This document shows positions 20,553-30,288 of a stretch of DNA of 64,000 nucleotides, in pieces. Position 1 is the first letter of the stretch; the number at the start of each line of letters is the position of its first letter. Source of the stretch: Methyloceanibacter sp. wino2 (GTDB lineage Bacteria; Pseudomonadota; Alphaproteobacteria; Rhizobiales; Methyloligellaceae). The position numbers and the translations under genes were made by a program. Below the pieces are notes generated by a model, which was not told the origin of the DNA, did not search any database, and worked only from the letters and a program-made list of their open reading frames with translations. The stretch covers positions 496,001 through 560,000 of the forward strand of contig NZ_CP028960.1 of assembly GCF_003071365.1 (NCBI RefSeq), in the 5' to 3' direction.

Positions 20553-20723
20553 CAGCTCGCTCAAACCCTTGAGAATCTTCTAGGGGCGCTTTTCCTTACC
20601 GGGGCGATCCCCTTGTTACAAGAGGTTCGAGCACGCCGGGCGGCCGGATGTCCGTCCCGAACTTGCATGACAAGGATGCCTCAGAATTGTATCCACGGCA
20701 GCGAAGCGGCGAAAGGAGCAACG

Positions 20724-21254
20724 ATGGCGGTCTACGAGCTTGACGGGCAGGCACCCGAATTTCCCGAAGACGGGCTCTATTGGGTCGCCGAAACAGCCGT
20801 GCTGACGGGCAAGGTGCGGCTGAAGTCCGACGCCAGTGTCTGGTACGGTTCGGTGCTGCGCGGAGACAACGAGTGGATCGAGATCGGGACGCGCTCGCAG
20901 GTTCAGGACAACTCCACTCTTCACACCGATCCAGGCCTCCCGCTGACCATCGGCCAGGACTGCGTCATCGGGCACAACGTTATCCTTCATGGCTGCACCA
21001 TCGGCGACAATACGCTGATCGGTATGGGCGCGATCGTCCTCAACGGCGCCAAGATCGGCTCCAACTGCCTTGTTGGCGCCGGTGCTCTCGTCACCGAGGG
21101 CAAGGAGTTTCCCGACAACTCCATGATCATCGGATCGCCCGCCAAGGCCGTGCGCGAGGTGGACGACAAGATGCGCGCCATGATCGCCCGGGGTGCCGAC
21201 GTCTATGTCCGGCGCTGGAAGCAATACGCGGCAGGCTTGAAGCGGATCGCGTGA
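20724..21254 (+). CDS. Gamma-class carbonic anhydrase family protein
   Basis: 176 aa left-handed beta-helix protein of hexapeptide repeats. Zinc-type His residues appear in NSTLHTDPG and GHNVILHGC, spaced as in gamma carbonic anhydrases, and the RGD/QDN motifs ([15 protein letters not shown]) and the [13 protein letters not shown] stretch are typical of the YrdA/PaaY-type subgroup. Many members of that subgroup have weak or no anhydrase activity, so the enzymatic role is not certain. A GGAG site precedes ATG 20724. The hydantoinase gene starts 20 bases downstream, so co-transcription is likely. Confidence 0.92.
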   Translation: MAVYELDGQAPEFPEDGLYWVAETAVLTGKVRLKSDASVWYGSVLRGDNEWIEIGTRSQVQDNSTLHTDPGLPLTIGQDCVIGHNVILHGCTIGDNTLIGMGAIVLNGAKIGSNCLVGAGALVTEGKEFPDNSMIIGSPAKAVREVDDKMRAMIARGADVYVRRWKQYAAGLKRIA

Positions 21255-21273
21255 CAGGCGGATACACCGCGGC

Positions 21274-24200
21274 ATGACCGGCAAGTGGCAGTTCTTCATC
21301 GACCGGGGCGGCACGTTCACCGACATTGTCGGGCGCACGCCCGACGGCGCGCTCGTCACCGCGAAGCTGCTCTCGGAGAATCCGGAGTCCTATGAGGACG
21401 CTGCCATCGCCGGGATTGCCGATCTGATCGGCGTGGCGCGCGATGCGCCCCTGCCCCCTCACCTCATCGAAACCGTGCGCATGGGCACGACCGTCGCCAC
21501 CAATGCGCTGCTCGAGCGCAAGGGCGACCGCGTTCTCCTGATTGTCAGCGAGGGCTTTCGCGACGCTTTGGAGATCGGCTACCAGGCGCGGCCGAAGATC
21601 TTCGCGCGGCATATTGAGAAGCCGTCGATGCTCTATGAGCGCGTCGCCGAGGTGCCCGAGCGCGTGCACACCGATGGCACGGTTGAGGTTCCCCTCGATC
21701 TCGATGCCACACGCGCCGTTCTCGAAGACGCCCGCAAGGAGGGCATCAAGTCCGTCGCCATCGTCTTCATGCATGCCTACGCCCATCCCGGTCATGAGCA
21801 CGCGGCATCCAAGCTCGCCCGCGAGATGGGCTTCGCGCAGGTCTCCGTGAGCCACGAAGTCAGTCCCCTCGTGAAATTCGTCGGCCGGGGCGACACCACC
21901 GTGGTGGATGCGTATCTGTCGCCGCTGCTCAGCCGCTACGTGGACCGCGTGGCGGGCGCGCTGTCGGCCGACGGTGGCACGAAGGATGGCGGCGCGAATG
22001 CCGGCGGCCACACGCCGCGACTGCTGTTCATGCAGTCCTCGGGCGGACTCACGTCCGCGCATTTGTTCCGCGGCAAAGACGCGATCCTGTCTGGCCCCGC
22101 CGGTGGCGTCGTCGGCGCCGTGGAGACAGCGGAAGCGGCCGGATTCGGAAAAGTCATCGGCTTCGACATGGGCGGCACATCGACCGATGTGTGCCACTAC
22201 GACGGCCAGCTGGAGCGCACCTTCGAAAGCGTCGTGGCGGGCGCGCGCGTCCGCGCCCCGATGACGCTGATTCACACGGTGGCTGCGGGCGGTGGATCGA
22301 TCCTTCATTGCGACGAGTCCCGGTTCCGAGTGGGCCGGATTCGGCGGGCGCCGACCCTGGACCGTGCGCCTATCACCGCGGCGGTCCGCTGACCGTCACG
22401 GACGCCAACGTGATGACGGGCAAGCTCCAGCCTGACCTGTTTCCGCGCATCTTCGGTCCCGACCAAGACCAGCCTCTCGACCGCCGCGCGGTGGTGAAGG
22501 CGTTTCATGGACTTGCCCGGCAGCTCGGCGACGGGCGCCAACCGGAAGAGATCGCCGAAGGCTTCATCAAGATCGCTGTCGCCAACATGGCCAATGCCAT
22601 CAAGACGATTTCCGTGCAGCGCGGCTACGACGTCGCCGGCTACGTGCTCAATTGTTTCGGCGGCGCGGGCGGGCAGCATGCCTGCCTCGTGGCCGATGCA
22701 CTCGGCATCGAAAACGTCCTGCTGCATCCGTTCTCGGGCGTGTTGTCCGCCTATGGCATGGGGCTCGCGAGCGTCCGCGCGACGCGCACGCAGGCGGTGC
22801 TCGCGCCGCTCGACGGCGAGGGACTTGAAGAACTCGCCGAGACCCAAGCCCCCATAGAGCGCGACGCCCGGCGCGAACTTTCCCTGCAGGGCATCGATGC
22901 CGACAAGGCCACGGTCGAGGCTCAGGCGCATCTGCGGTACGCCGGCACGGACAGTTCATTGCCCATTCCCGTCGCATCGCTGGCGGCGATGCGGTCGGCG
23001 TTCGAGGCGGCCCATCAGAAGCGCTTCGGGTTCATCAGCCCCGAGAAGGAAATCGAGATCGAAGCCGTCGAAGTGGAAGCCATTGGCGGTGGTGTCCCCA
23101 TCACGGAGGCCAACATCTCCCTTCCCAACGAGCGCGCCGAGCCTGCCCCACACACGCGGGCCGACATGTTCACCCATGGGAACTGGCATGACGTTCCCGT
23201 CTACACCCGCACCGATCTGACACCGGGCGCCGCTATCGAGGGTCCCGCCCTTCTGATCGAGGACCACCAGACCGTCGTGGTCGAACCCGCGTGGCGCGCG
23301 GCCGTGACGGCGAAGAACCACCTCCTGCTGACGCGCACGCGCGAGAAGCTGACCAAAGAGGCCGTCGGCGCCGAAGCCGATCCGGTCATGCTGGAGGTGT
23401 TCAACAGCCTCTTCGTCTCCATCGCCGAACAGATGGGCTATGCGCTTCAAAACACGGCACGCTCAGTCAACATCAAGGAAACGGCTTGACTTCTCCTGCG
23501 CCATTTTCGATGCAAGCGGTGCGCTGATCGCGAACGCGCCGCATATCCCCGTGCATCTCGGCTCGATGGACAAGAGCGTGGAAACGATCGTGCGGGAGGT
23601 GGGCCGCGACCTTCGCCCCGGCGATGTGTGGATGCTCAATGCGCCCTACAACGGCGGGACCCATCTACCCGACATCACGGTCGTGACGCCCGTGTTCGAC
23701 GAAGCGGGCGCGGAGATCCTCTTCTTCGTCGCCGCGCGCGGCCACCACGCCGATGTCGGGAGCATCGCGCCGGGGTCCATGAGCCCGCAGGCCGCGACGA
23801 TCGAAGAGGAAGGCATCTATATCGATCCGTTCCGCTTAGTCGGCGGGGGGCGCTTCCAGGAAGACGCCGTACGGCGTCTCTTCACCGACGCGCCCTACCC
23901 GGCCCGGAACGTCGAGCAGAATATCGCGGACCTGAAAGCTCAGGTCGCCGCCAACGAGAAAGGTGTCATCGAGCTGCGCAAGATGGTGCGCCAGTACGGC
24001 CTCGCCACGGTCGTAGCCTATATGGGTCACGTCCAGGACAACGCGGCCGAGGCCGTGCGCAAAGTCATCGGCACGCTGAAGGATTCGCGTTTCGCGCTCG
24101 AGACGGACCAGGGGAGCCGCATCGAGGTGGCCATCACGGTCGACCGCGAGACCAACAAGGCCCTCGTCGATTTCACCGGCACGAGCGGGCAGACGGAGAC

Positions 24201-24924
24201 GACTTTCAACGCGCCCGAGCCCATCACGCGGGCCTGTGTGCTTTACGTGTTCCGCACCCTGGTGGACGACGACATTCCGCTGAATGCAGGCTGCCTCCGG
24301 CATATCGACATCGTCGTGCCAGAAGGGTCGCTCCTGAAACCGCGCTATCCGGCGCCGGTCGCGGGCGGGAATGTGGAGACGAGCCAAACTGTCGTGAACT
24401 GCCTTTACGGTGCGCTGGGTGTCCTGGGGTCGGCGCAAGGCACGATGAACAATCTGACCTTCGGCAACGCGCGGGTGCAGTATTACGAGACGATCTGCTC
24501 AGGCGCGCCGGCGGGACCCGGCTTCGACGGCGCCTCCGCCGTCCAGACGCATATGACAAATTCCCGTCTGACAGACCCGGAGGTCCTCGAACTACGCTAC
24601 CCCGTGCTGCTGGAGCGCTTCGAGATTGAACGCGGCTCGGGCGGCGCGGGGCGTTGGCGCGCGGGCGACGGGACGGTCCGGACGCTGAGATTTTTGGAGG
24701 AGATGGACTGCGCGATCCTGTCGGGCTTTCGCAAGCGGCAGCCCTTTGGCACAAAGGGTGGCGCACCGGGCCGCACCGGAGAGAACTGGGTGCGCCGGAA
24801 CTCCGGAACTCTAGAGCGGCTGAGAGGCTCCGATCAAACCTCAATCGCTCCCGGCGAAGCCGTGATAATCAGAACACCGACCGGCGGCGGGTATGGTAAG
24901 CCGTCCGGGGATAAGTCCGCTTAG
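21274..24924 (+). pseudogene. Hydantoinase/5-oxoprolinase family protein (HyuA-HyuB fusion), frame broken twice as sequenced
   Basis: ATP-dependent ring-opening enzyme family that includes 5-oxoprolinase; once repaired it is about 1216 aa, the normal length. The HyuA half starts with [15 protein letters not shown] and has [16 protein letters not shown]; the HyuB half starts at NTARSVNIKE and continues LDFSCAIFDASGALIANAPH to a C-terminal GEAVIIRTPTGGGYG. A missing C near 22335 (GGCCGG for GGCCCGG, in [14 protein letters not shown]) and an extra A near 23480 (GGAAACGG for GGAACGG, in NIKERLDF) shift the frame. Both lie in short runs, so a sequence error is plausible; genuine inactivation of this non-essential gene is not excluded. 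Confidence 0.85.
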
Positions 24925-25007
24925 ATGATAAGCGTTGGCGCGAGGTATGGGCGCGCCGATGCCTGGGGCAATTGGCAAGAACGTTCGCGCGCGAAGGGCA
25001 AGAGTGC

Positions 25008-26207
25008 ATGGCGATCAACGGCAGGGTCTTAATTTCCGGCGCAGGGATCGCCGGGCTCACGCTCGCCATTTGCCTCAAGGAGTATGGCTGGGACCCCGTC
25101 GTGGTGGAGCAGAGTCCCGAACTGCCCGACCAAGGCTACATGATGGACTTTTTCGGCTCCGGCTGGGACGTGGCCGAGCGCTTGGGCCTCACGGACAAGC
25201 TCCGTGTACTGCGCTATCCCATCGACAAACTTCAGTTCGTGAACGCGGACGGGAAGCCGTACACGTCCGTACCGATCAAGCGTATCAAACGCGCGCTCGA
25301 CGGAAAGTATGTCTATGTGCGCCGACCTGATCTCGTACGCATCCTTTTCGACCGCGCTGAGGCCCTTGGTGTTCAAGTCCGGTTCGGCAAAGAGATCGCG
25401 GACCTGCTAGAACGTGAAGACCATGTCGACGTCAGGTTCGACGACGGCAGCTCCGACGAATTCGCGCTCGTGTTCGGGGCCGACGGCGTGCACTCGGGCG
25501 TTCGCCGCCTGATGTTCGGCGAGGAGAGCCAGTTCGCGCGTTTTCTCGGGGCCTATGTCGCGGCGTTCCATATCGAGGACCACGACCTACCGGTCCGCCG
25601 GACGGCGCAGATCCACGAGGAGCCGAACCGCGTCGCCTTCTATTATCCACTCGGCGATCGCTCGCTCGACGCCACGTTCGTGTTCCGGCTCGACGAGGTG
25701 GATGTCCCGCACAACCAGCAGCTTTCGTTCGTCCGGCGCGCCTTCAAAGGCTCCGGCTGGATCGGCGAGGCGCTACTCGACTCGTATAAAGGAACCGAGC
25801 CCCTCTATTTCGACACGCTGACGCAGATCGCGATACCGCGCTGGTCGCGCGGCCGAGTCACGCTGCTCGGCGATGCCTGCGGATGCCTGACGCTCCTGGC
25901 TGGACAGGGTTCGCATATGGCGATGGCAGGCGCGTATCTCCTTGCGCAGGAACTGCAGCGCTACGACGGCAACCATGTCGCCGCCTTCACCTCCTACGAG
26001 GCGATGATGAAGCCCGAAATCGCTAGACGGCAGGAGGACGCCGCGGCCTTCGCCAAGATCTTCATGCCCACGGCGCAGTCGAAGCCGTGGCTGCGGCGCC
26101 TCGTGATCCAGGCCGGCTTCAACCCGCTCGTCCTGCCGTTCGCCCTTCGCTACTTCGGATCGAAGAGCATCCTCGAGAACGAAACCGATGAAAATGGAGA
26201 GGCCTAG
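25008..26207 (+). CDS. FAD-dependent monooxygenase (PHBH-fold)
   Basis: 399 aa flavoprotein of the aromatic-hydroxylase type. The FAD-binding GAGIAG motif is at the N-terminus (residues 9-14), the DG motif is in FGADGVHSGVRR, and the second FAD motif GDACGCLTLLAGQG is near residue 290, with the usual Pro of GDAAH-type motifs replaced by Cys-Leu-Thr. Substrate unknown. ATG 25008 is used because the Rossmann motif follows at once; upstream in-frame starts add only a basic tail. It stands alone between the hydantoinase gene and a convergent small gene. Confidence 0.9.
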   Translation: MAINGRVLISGAGIAGLTLAICLKEYGWDPVVVEQSPELPDQGYMMDFFGSGWDVAERLGLTDKLRVLRYPIDKLQFVNADGKPYTSVPIKRIKRALDGKYVYVRRPDLVRILFDRAEALGVQVRFGKEIADLLEREDHVDVRFDDGSSDEFALVFGADGVHSGVRRLMFGEESQFARFLGAYVAAFHIEDHDLPVRRTAQIHEEPNRVAFYYPLGDRSLDATFVFRLDEVDVPHNQQLSFVRRAFKGSGWIGEALLDSYKGTEPLYFDTLTQIAIPRWSRGRVTLLGDACGCLTLLAGQGSHMAMAGAYLLAQELQRYDGNHVAAFTSYEAMMKPEIARRQEDAAAFAKIFMPTAQSKPWLRRLVIQAGFNPLVLPFALRYFGSKSILENETDENGEA

Positions 26208-26228
26208 GCTCGCCGAAAATGCGTTCGC

Positions 26229-26623
26229 CTAGAAGCTGACCTTCGCGGTCTTGGCATTGAAGATGACGACTTCCCTGTCCGGCTCGATCACACCGGACAC
26301 CGAGTAGGAGTGCGGCTCGAAGGTGACCGTCGCCTCGCATTTTCCACCAGCGCAGTCGTCGGCAAACTTTTCCTTCGCCTCGTCCGGGGTGATGTCGTCC
26401 GTGTCGAGATAGACGCCGTCCTTTGTCGTGCACTCATAGCCCAACACGTCGCCCGACCTGCCGCCCTTGGTGCAGTACGCCTTCATCTCGATTTGCTGCC
26501 CGAGATATTTCTGGGGCTCTTGATGAGATCCTCGAGCTCGCTGGCCTGGACCTGCGTGACGCATGCGAACAAGCCTACGCCGGCAACAAGAAAAGCCGCG
26601 TGGCGGCCCATGGAACAAGTCAT
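26229..26623 (-). pseudogene. Small exported protein, frame broken by one base
   Basis: Reading from ATG 26623 gives a signal peptide (GRHAAFLVAGVGLFACVTQVQA) and ASELEDLIK, then a shift near 26518 leads into EPQKYLGQQIEMKAYCTKGG and on to the stop at 26229. Restoring one G (AAGGAGCCC for AAGAGCCC) yields about 131 aa. The mature part has four Cys (KAYC, YECTTKDG, DDCAGGKCE) and looks like a small periplasmic domain of an OB-fold type, but I do not recognise a named family. The break is of the same kind as those in ftsW and the hydantoinase gene. Confidence 0.6.
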
Positions 26624-26738
26624 CGCTTCCTACCTCGAACGCTTACGAGTTTCAGTGCCGCACCCTTTGCGCGGGCGCGTTGGGCTGCATCCTACAAATC
26701 ACCTTGGCGATGAAAAGACCGGACCGCACACAAAATTA

Positions 26739-26765
26739 AAGGCGCGGGGCAAGACCCCGCGCCTT
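26739..26765 (-). terminator. Rho-independent terminator for the DUF2852 gene
   Basis: AAGGCGCGGGG (26739-26749) pairs perfectly with CCCCGCGCCTT (26755-26765), an 11-bp stem with a five-base loop. On the minus strand it is followed by TTAATTTTG, placing it 30 bases past the DUF2852 stop. Confidence 0.88.
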
Positions 26766-26795
26766 CCAGAACTCGTTCGCAGGGGACGAACGCGC

Positions 26796-27170
26796 CTAGC
26801 TTGTCTGCACCGGTTGAACCTGCTTCCGCTCGGCCATGAACTGGTCGAACTCCGCCTTGTCCTTGGCATCGCGAAGCCGTTTCAGAAAAGCCTGAAACTC
26901 ATCGGCTTCTTCTTCGAGCCGCTTCAGGGTTTCCTCGCGGTAGGCGTCGAAGGCACGGTTGCCGGTCGAGCCGAAACCACTTTGGAACCGCTGCGCCTCT
27001 TCCTTGAAGTACGAGCGCCAAGCCTTCTTATTTCCGCATCCCATTCGTCCACTCCAGATTAGATAAGCCAAAACACCAAGGCCGATTGGCCACCAGACGA
27101 TAAAGCCGAGGATCGTCGCGGCGAACCAAGCGGGCTTTCCGTACTCGTCGAGGGTCGCAACTAGCTGCAT
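26796..27170 (-). CDS. DUF2852 membrane protein
   Basis: 124 aa. The N-terminal KPAWFAATILGFIVWWPIGLGVLAYLIWSGRMG region is one long membrane segment with the W-P-I-G and LIWSGRM signatures of DUF2852, a family found in Rhizobiales. The rest is a charged, probably coiled-coil tail (AYREETLKRLEEEADEFQAFLKRLRDAKDKAEFDQFM). ATG 27170 has AAAGGA seven bases upstream. Function unknown. It is divergent from the GH25 gene, with a strong palindrome between them. Confidence 0.9.
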   Translation of the reverse strand: MQLVATLDEYGKPAWFAATILGFIVWWPIGLGVLAYLIWSGRMGCGNKKAWRSYFKEEAQRFQSGFGSTGNRAFDAYREETLKRLEEEADEFQAFLKRLRDAKDKAEFDQFMAERKQVQPVQTS

Positions 27171-27191
27171 CGGGGTCCTTTCAGGGGGTAA

Positions 27192-27212
27192 GTGAATGTT
27201 ATTCACATTCAC
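27192..27212. promoter_or_regulatory. 21-bp palindrome, likely operator
   Basis: GTGAATGT (27192-27199) and ACATTCAC (27205-27212) are perfect inverted repeats around a 5-base spacer. The site lies 22 bases upstream of the DUF2852 start and 195 bases before the divergent GH25 start. The form suits a TetR-type dimer site; the nearest TetR gene (28219-28899) has a different palindrome at its own start. Confidence 0.55.
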
Positions 27213-27406
27213 ATATATGGGCCCTGCTGACAAGCCGTTCAACGCCCCCGCGCCTGATTCTCGTCTACCTTTTGCGGTTTTCGGAGGCCACCGGTGCGAC
27301 TCAAGGTGCGCCACCGGCCAAGACAAAATTAACCGCAAGTCGCGAGAGTTCCCCGTCAATTCGCTGAAAAATGTACGGTTATCGGGCGTTTTCTGGGGGC
27401 GTCACT

Positions 27407-28216
27407 ATGAGTTCTGCGTATCGCCAATTTGTCAGTTTTGCCGTCGCGGTAGCCGTTGCTGCCGGAGCGTTCGGGAGCGGCACGGCCGTGGCCCGGTCGC
27501 TGAAGGACCACAAGCCGCATGCGGGCGTGAAACGGGCCCATTCCATGCCGGTCCAAGGAATCGACGTCTCCTACTGGCAGGGCGACATCGACTGGAACCG
27601 GGTCCGCCAGGCGGGCATCGAGTTCGCCTATATCAAAGCGACCGAGGGCGGCGACCACCTCGATCCGAAGTTTCGTCAGAACTGGAATGCGGCCAAGCGC
27701 GCCGGCGTCGCGCGCGGCGCCTATCACTTCATCTATTGGTGCCGCTATGCCTCGGAGCAGGCCGACTGGTTCGTCCGGAACGTGCCCGCCGATCCCGATG
27801 CGCTGCCGCCGGTTCTGGATCTCGAGTGGCACCCGGATTCGAAGACCTGCCCCAAGAAGGTCTCCCGGGATCTCGCGCTCAAGAAGATCAAGATCATTCT
27901 CGAGGCGATGGAGCGCCATACCGGCAAACGGCCGATCATCTACACCGACCCGAGGTTTCATAAGGACATCCTCGAGGGCCAATTCCAGGACTATCATTTC
28001 TGGCTCCGGTCGGTCGCGGCGGAACCGCACAAGAGATATCCCGGCCGCAAATGGGCCTTCTGGCAGTTCACCGCAACGGGAAGCGTGCCGGGCGTGCCGG
28101 GCAAGTGCGACCGCAATATCTACAACGGGTCGCGGGCGGACTGGAATCAGGTCCTGAGATGGCTCGAGGCGAGCGCTACGCAAGCGGGCCAGGTCTCCAG
28201 AACCGCCAGCCGCTAG
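27407..28216 (+). CDS. Exported GH25 lysozyme
   Basis: 269 aa muramidase. A signal peptide (FVSFAVAVAVAAGAFGSGTAVA) leads into the GH25 domain: GIDVSYWQGDIDW with the conserved Asp, FAYIKATEGG, GVARGAYHFIYW, and LDLEWHP with the catalytic Glu; the C-terminal WAFWQFTATGSVPGV is also typical. It would cleave MurNAc-GlcNAc bonds in the periplasm. ATG 27407 is used; an in-frame ATG at 27371 would put 12 residues before the signal peptide. The tetR-type gene converges 2 bases downstream. Confidence 0.94.
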   Translation: MSSAYRQFVSFAVAVAVAAGAFGSGTAVARSLKDHKPHAGVKRAHSMPVQGIDVSYWQGDIDWNRVRQAGIEFAYIKATEGGDHLDPKFRQNWNAAKRAGVARGAYHFIYWCRYASEQADWFVRNVPADPDALPPVLDLEWHPDSKTCPKKVSRDLALKKIKIILEAMERHTGKRPIIYTDPRFHKDILEGQFQDYHFWLRSVAAEPHKRYPGRKWAFWQFTATGSVPGVPGKCDRNIYNGSRADWNQVLRWLEASATQAGQVSRTASR

Positions 28217-28218
28217 CG

Positions 28219-28899
28219 CTACTCCGCGGACGTGCCCTCGTCCGGCGACTCGGGCAGCACACCGAGACCCTTCAAATAGATGAGCAGGCCGCTCTCCAAC
28301 ACCTCTTCCGCCGAGAGCGGTACCTTCTTGGCCGCACTGCCCTCCTGAATGAAGAGCGATGCGACGCCATGGGACATCGTCCAGATGTGCATGGCTACGA
28401 GTTTCAGCGGCGGGCGTTCGCTCTCCGGCAATTGCCGGCATAACGCGGCAGCGGCCTCAAGAAGCACGTTGAAGGCCTTTTCGGCAGCCGGCGATGACGT
28501 GGCGGCTTGGATCGCCTCACCGCCCTCGTCCACCGACGCGCCTGTCTCGAACATGACCGCATAGCTGGCCGGCTCATCGCGGGCGAAGGTGAGATACGCG
28601 CGGCCCAAGGCCTCGAATGCCGATAGCGGCGTCGGAATACCGTTATTCCAGGCCGCGTCCAAACGCGCCGCGAAACGCTCGAACCCGCTGCGGGCGACTT
28701 CCGCAAGCAAGGCGTCCCTGTCACGGAAATGCCGATAAGGCGCCGCCGGGCTGACGCCGGCCAGCCGCGCCGCTTCGGTAAGGCTGAAGCCGAAGGCGCC
28801 GTGCTCTTCGATGAGTTTGCGCGCGGCTTCCACCAGCACCTCTTTGAGGTTGCCGTGGTGATAGGAGCGCCGCTGCCAACGGCGGCTGGGATCGGTCAT
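28219..28899 (-). CDS. TetR/AcrR-family regulator
   Basis: 226 aa. The N-terminal helix-turn-helix is clear: KEVLVEAARKLIEEHGAFGFSLTEAARLAGVSPAAPYRHFRDRDALLAEV (residues about 19-68). The C-terminal ligand domain (TetR_C_33-like pattern, LTFARDEPASYAVMFETG) is typical of a common alphaproteobacterial subgroup. The ligand is unknown. Its start codon lies inside a perfect ATGTAA/TTACAT palindrome, which suggests autorepression and possible control of the divergent cation exchanger gene. Confidence 0.93.
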   Translation of the reverse strand: MTDPSRRWQRRSYHHGNLKEVLVEAARKLIEEHGAFGFSLTEAARLAGVSPAAPYRHFRDRDALLAEVARSGFERFAARLDAAWNNGIPTPLSAFEALGRAYLTFARDEPASYAVMFETGASVDEGGEAIQAATSSPAAEKAFNVLLEAAAALCRQLPESERPPLKLVAMHIWTMSHGVASLFIQEGSAAKKVPLSAEEVLESGLLIYLKGLGVLPESPDEGTSAE

Positions 28900-28916
28900 G
28901 TAAACGGCTATTACAT
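28898..28916. promoter_or_regulatory. Operator-like palindrome over the tetR start
   Basis: ATGTAA (28898-28903) and TTACAT (28911-28916) are inverted repeats separated by 7 bases, overlapping the ATG of the TetR gene on the minus strand. Position and symmetry fit autoregulation. The divergent exchanger gene starts 134 bases away. Confidence 0.6.
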
Positions 28917-29049
28917 AAAAGCCGGTCGCTCGGCTAGCTTCACCGTCAGGTCCCCCCTGTTATACCGGTACCAGAATCAGTCCAAAGTCGTTCCCGCAAG
29001 CCTTTCCAAGGGGCGGACCTTCCCGCAGGCCCCGTCTCATAGAGCAGTC

Positions 29050-30183
29050 ATGAATAAGCACATCCTGTTGCACGCAATCGCGCCGGCAGTGGTCGGCGGC
29101 CTTACGGCCGTAATCTTCGTCCTGTTTGGCGCCGACCTCCTGTCGAACCTCGAGAATCACCTGAAGTCCACCCTGCTCTTCGTTTGGCTGTTTCCGGTCA
29201 TGATGTGGTGCGCCTATGCGGTGATGCAGCAGGGCGAAGCCGTGGCAGAGGAACTCGGCGAACCCTACGGCACGCTGATCCTGACGCTTTCGGTGATCAT
29301 CATCGAGGTCGCCATGCTCGCTTCGATCATGCTGCAAGGCGAGAACAACCCGACGCTAGCCCGCGACGCCATGTTCGCCACGCTGATGATCGTGCTCAAC
29401 GGCATGGTGGGCCTTGCCCTGGTCATGGGGGCGCTACGCTACTGGGAGCAGGACTACAACCTCGCGGGCGCGCGGGCCTTCCTCGTCGTGCTCACGGCTT
29501 TGTCCGTGTTCGCCCTGGTGGTCCCCAACTATACGCAGACCGCGCCCGATCCGGTGAATGCTCCCGGGAAAGCGATCCTGTTCGGAGCGATCACCCTGCT
29601 CTTCTATGCGGCCTTCGTGATCATTCAGACCATGCGCCACCGCTCGTTCTTTGACGAGCCGGAGCAGAATGGGACAGCAGCCTCGGCGCGCGCGGACGGG
29701 GCGGATACTGGCGAGGAAGGGGAGAAAACCCATTCGCTAACCTTCCACACGATCATGCTGGTCCTTTGCCTGCTGCCGGTGGTGGTCCTCGCCGAGTATC
29801 TCGGTGAGATCGTCAACTACGGCATCGAGGACCTGGGCCTACCGGACGAACTCGGCGGCGTGCTGATCGCGGTGCTGGTCCTGACCCCGGAGGGCCTAAG
29901 CGCCTTCTCCGCCGCGCTGGCGAACCGGCTGCAGCGATCGATCAATATCTGTCTCGGCTCGGCGCTCTCGACGATTGGGCTGACGGTGCCGGCGGTTCTG
30001 GCCATCGGCATGATCACCGGGCGCGATGCGGAACTCGGGCTGACGCAGCTGGAAACGGTCCTGCTGGTCCTGACCCTGTTCGTGAGCGGCATGACCTTTG
30101 GCGGCGGCCGGACCAACGTGATCAACGGCGTGGTGCACCTGCTGCTGTTCTTGGTCTACGTGATCCTGATCTTCAGCCCATAG
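29050..30183 (+). CDS. ChaA-type calcium/sodium:proton antiporter
   Basis: 377 aa polytopic inner-membrane exchanger with about eleven hydrophobic segments. The first family motif is seen in GEAVAEELGEPYGTLILTLSV with acidic residues of the alpha-1 repeat, and the second in VLVLTPEGLSAFSAALANRLQRSINICLGSALSTIGLT, the alpha-2 repeat. An acidic hydrophilic loop (EQNGTAASARADGADTGEEGEKTHS) separates the halves. Likely exports Ca2+ or Na+/K+ for protons. ATG 29050; the divergent tetR may regulate it. Confidence 0.9.
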   Translation: MNKHILLHAIAPAVVGGLTAVIFVLFGADLLSNLENHLKSTLLFVWLFPVMMWCAYAVMQQGEAVAEELGEPYGTLILTLSVIIIEVAMLASIMLQGENNPTLARDAMFATLMIVLNGMVGLALVMGALRYWEQDYNLAGARAFLVVLTALSVFALVVPNYTQTAPDPVNAPGKAILFGAITLLFYAAFVIIQTMRHRSFFDEPEQNGTAASARADGADTGEEGEKTHSLTFHTIMLVLCLLPVVVLAEYLGEIVNYGIEDLGLPDELGGVLIAVLVLTPEGLSAFSAALANRLQRSINICLGSALSTIGLTVPAVLAIGMITGRDAELGLTQLETVLLVLTLFVSGMTFGGGRTNVINGVVHLLLFLVYVILIFSP

Positions 30184-30288
30184 CCTCAGGCGTCGCGGTT
30201 GCGCCCTCAAATTCCCTCATTTTCTGCCATTCCGCACCAAATCGAGTTAGGTTATGCTGCGCAAAATTGCCTAGGGAGCCCAGACAAA

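Noticed and set aside
21274-24924. Two or three separate hyuA/hyuB genes
   Set aside because: The frames join seamlessly by one-base repairs inside conserved motifs, and the fused length equals that of one-chain oxoprolinases.
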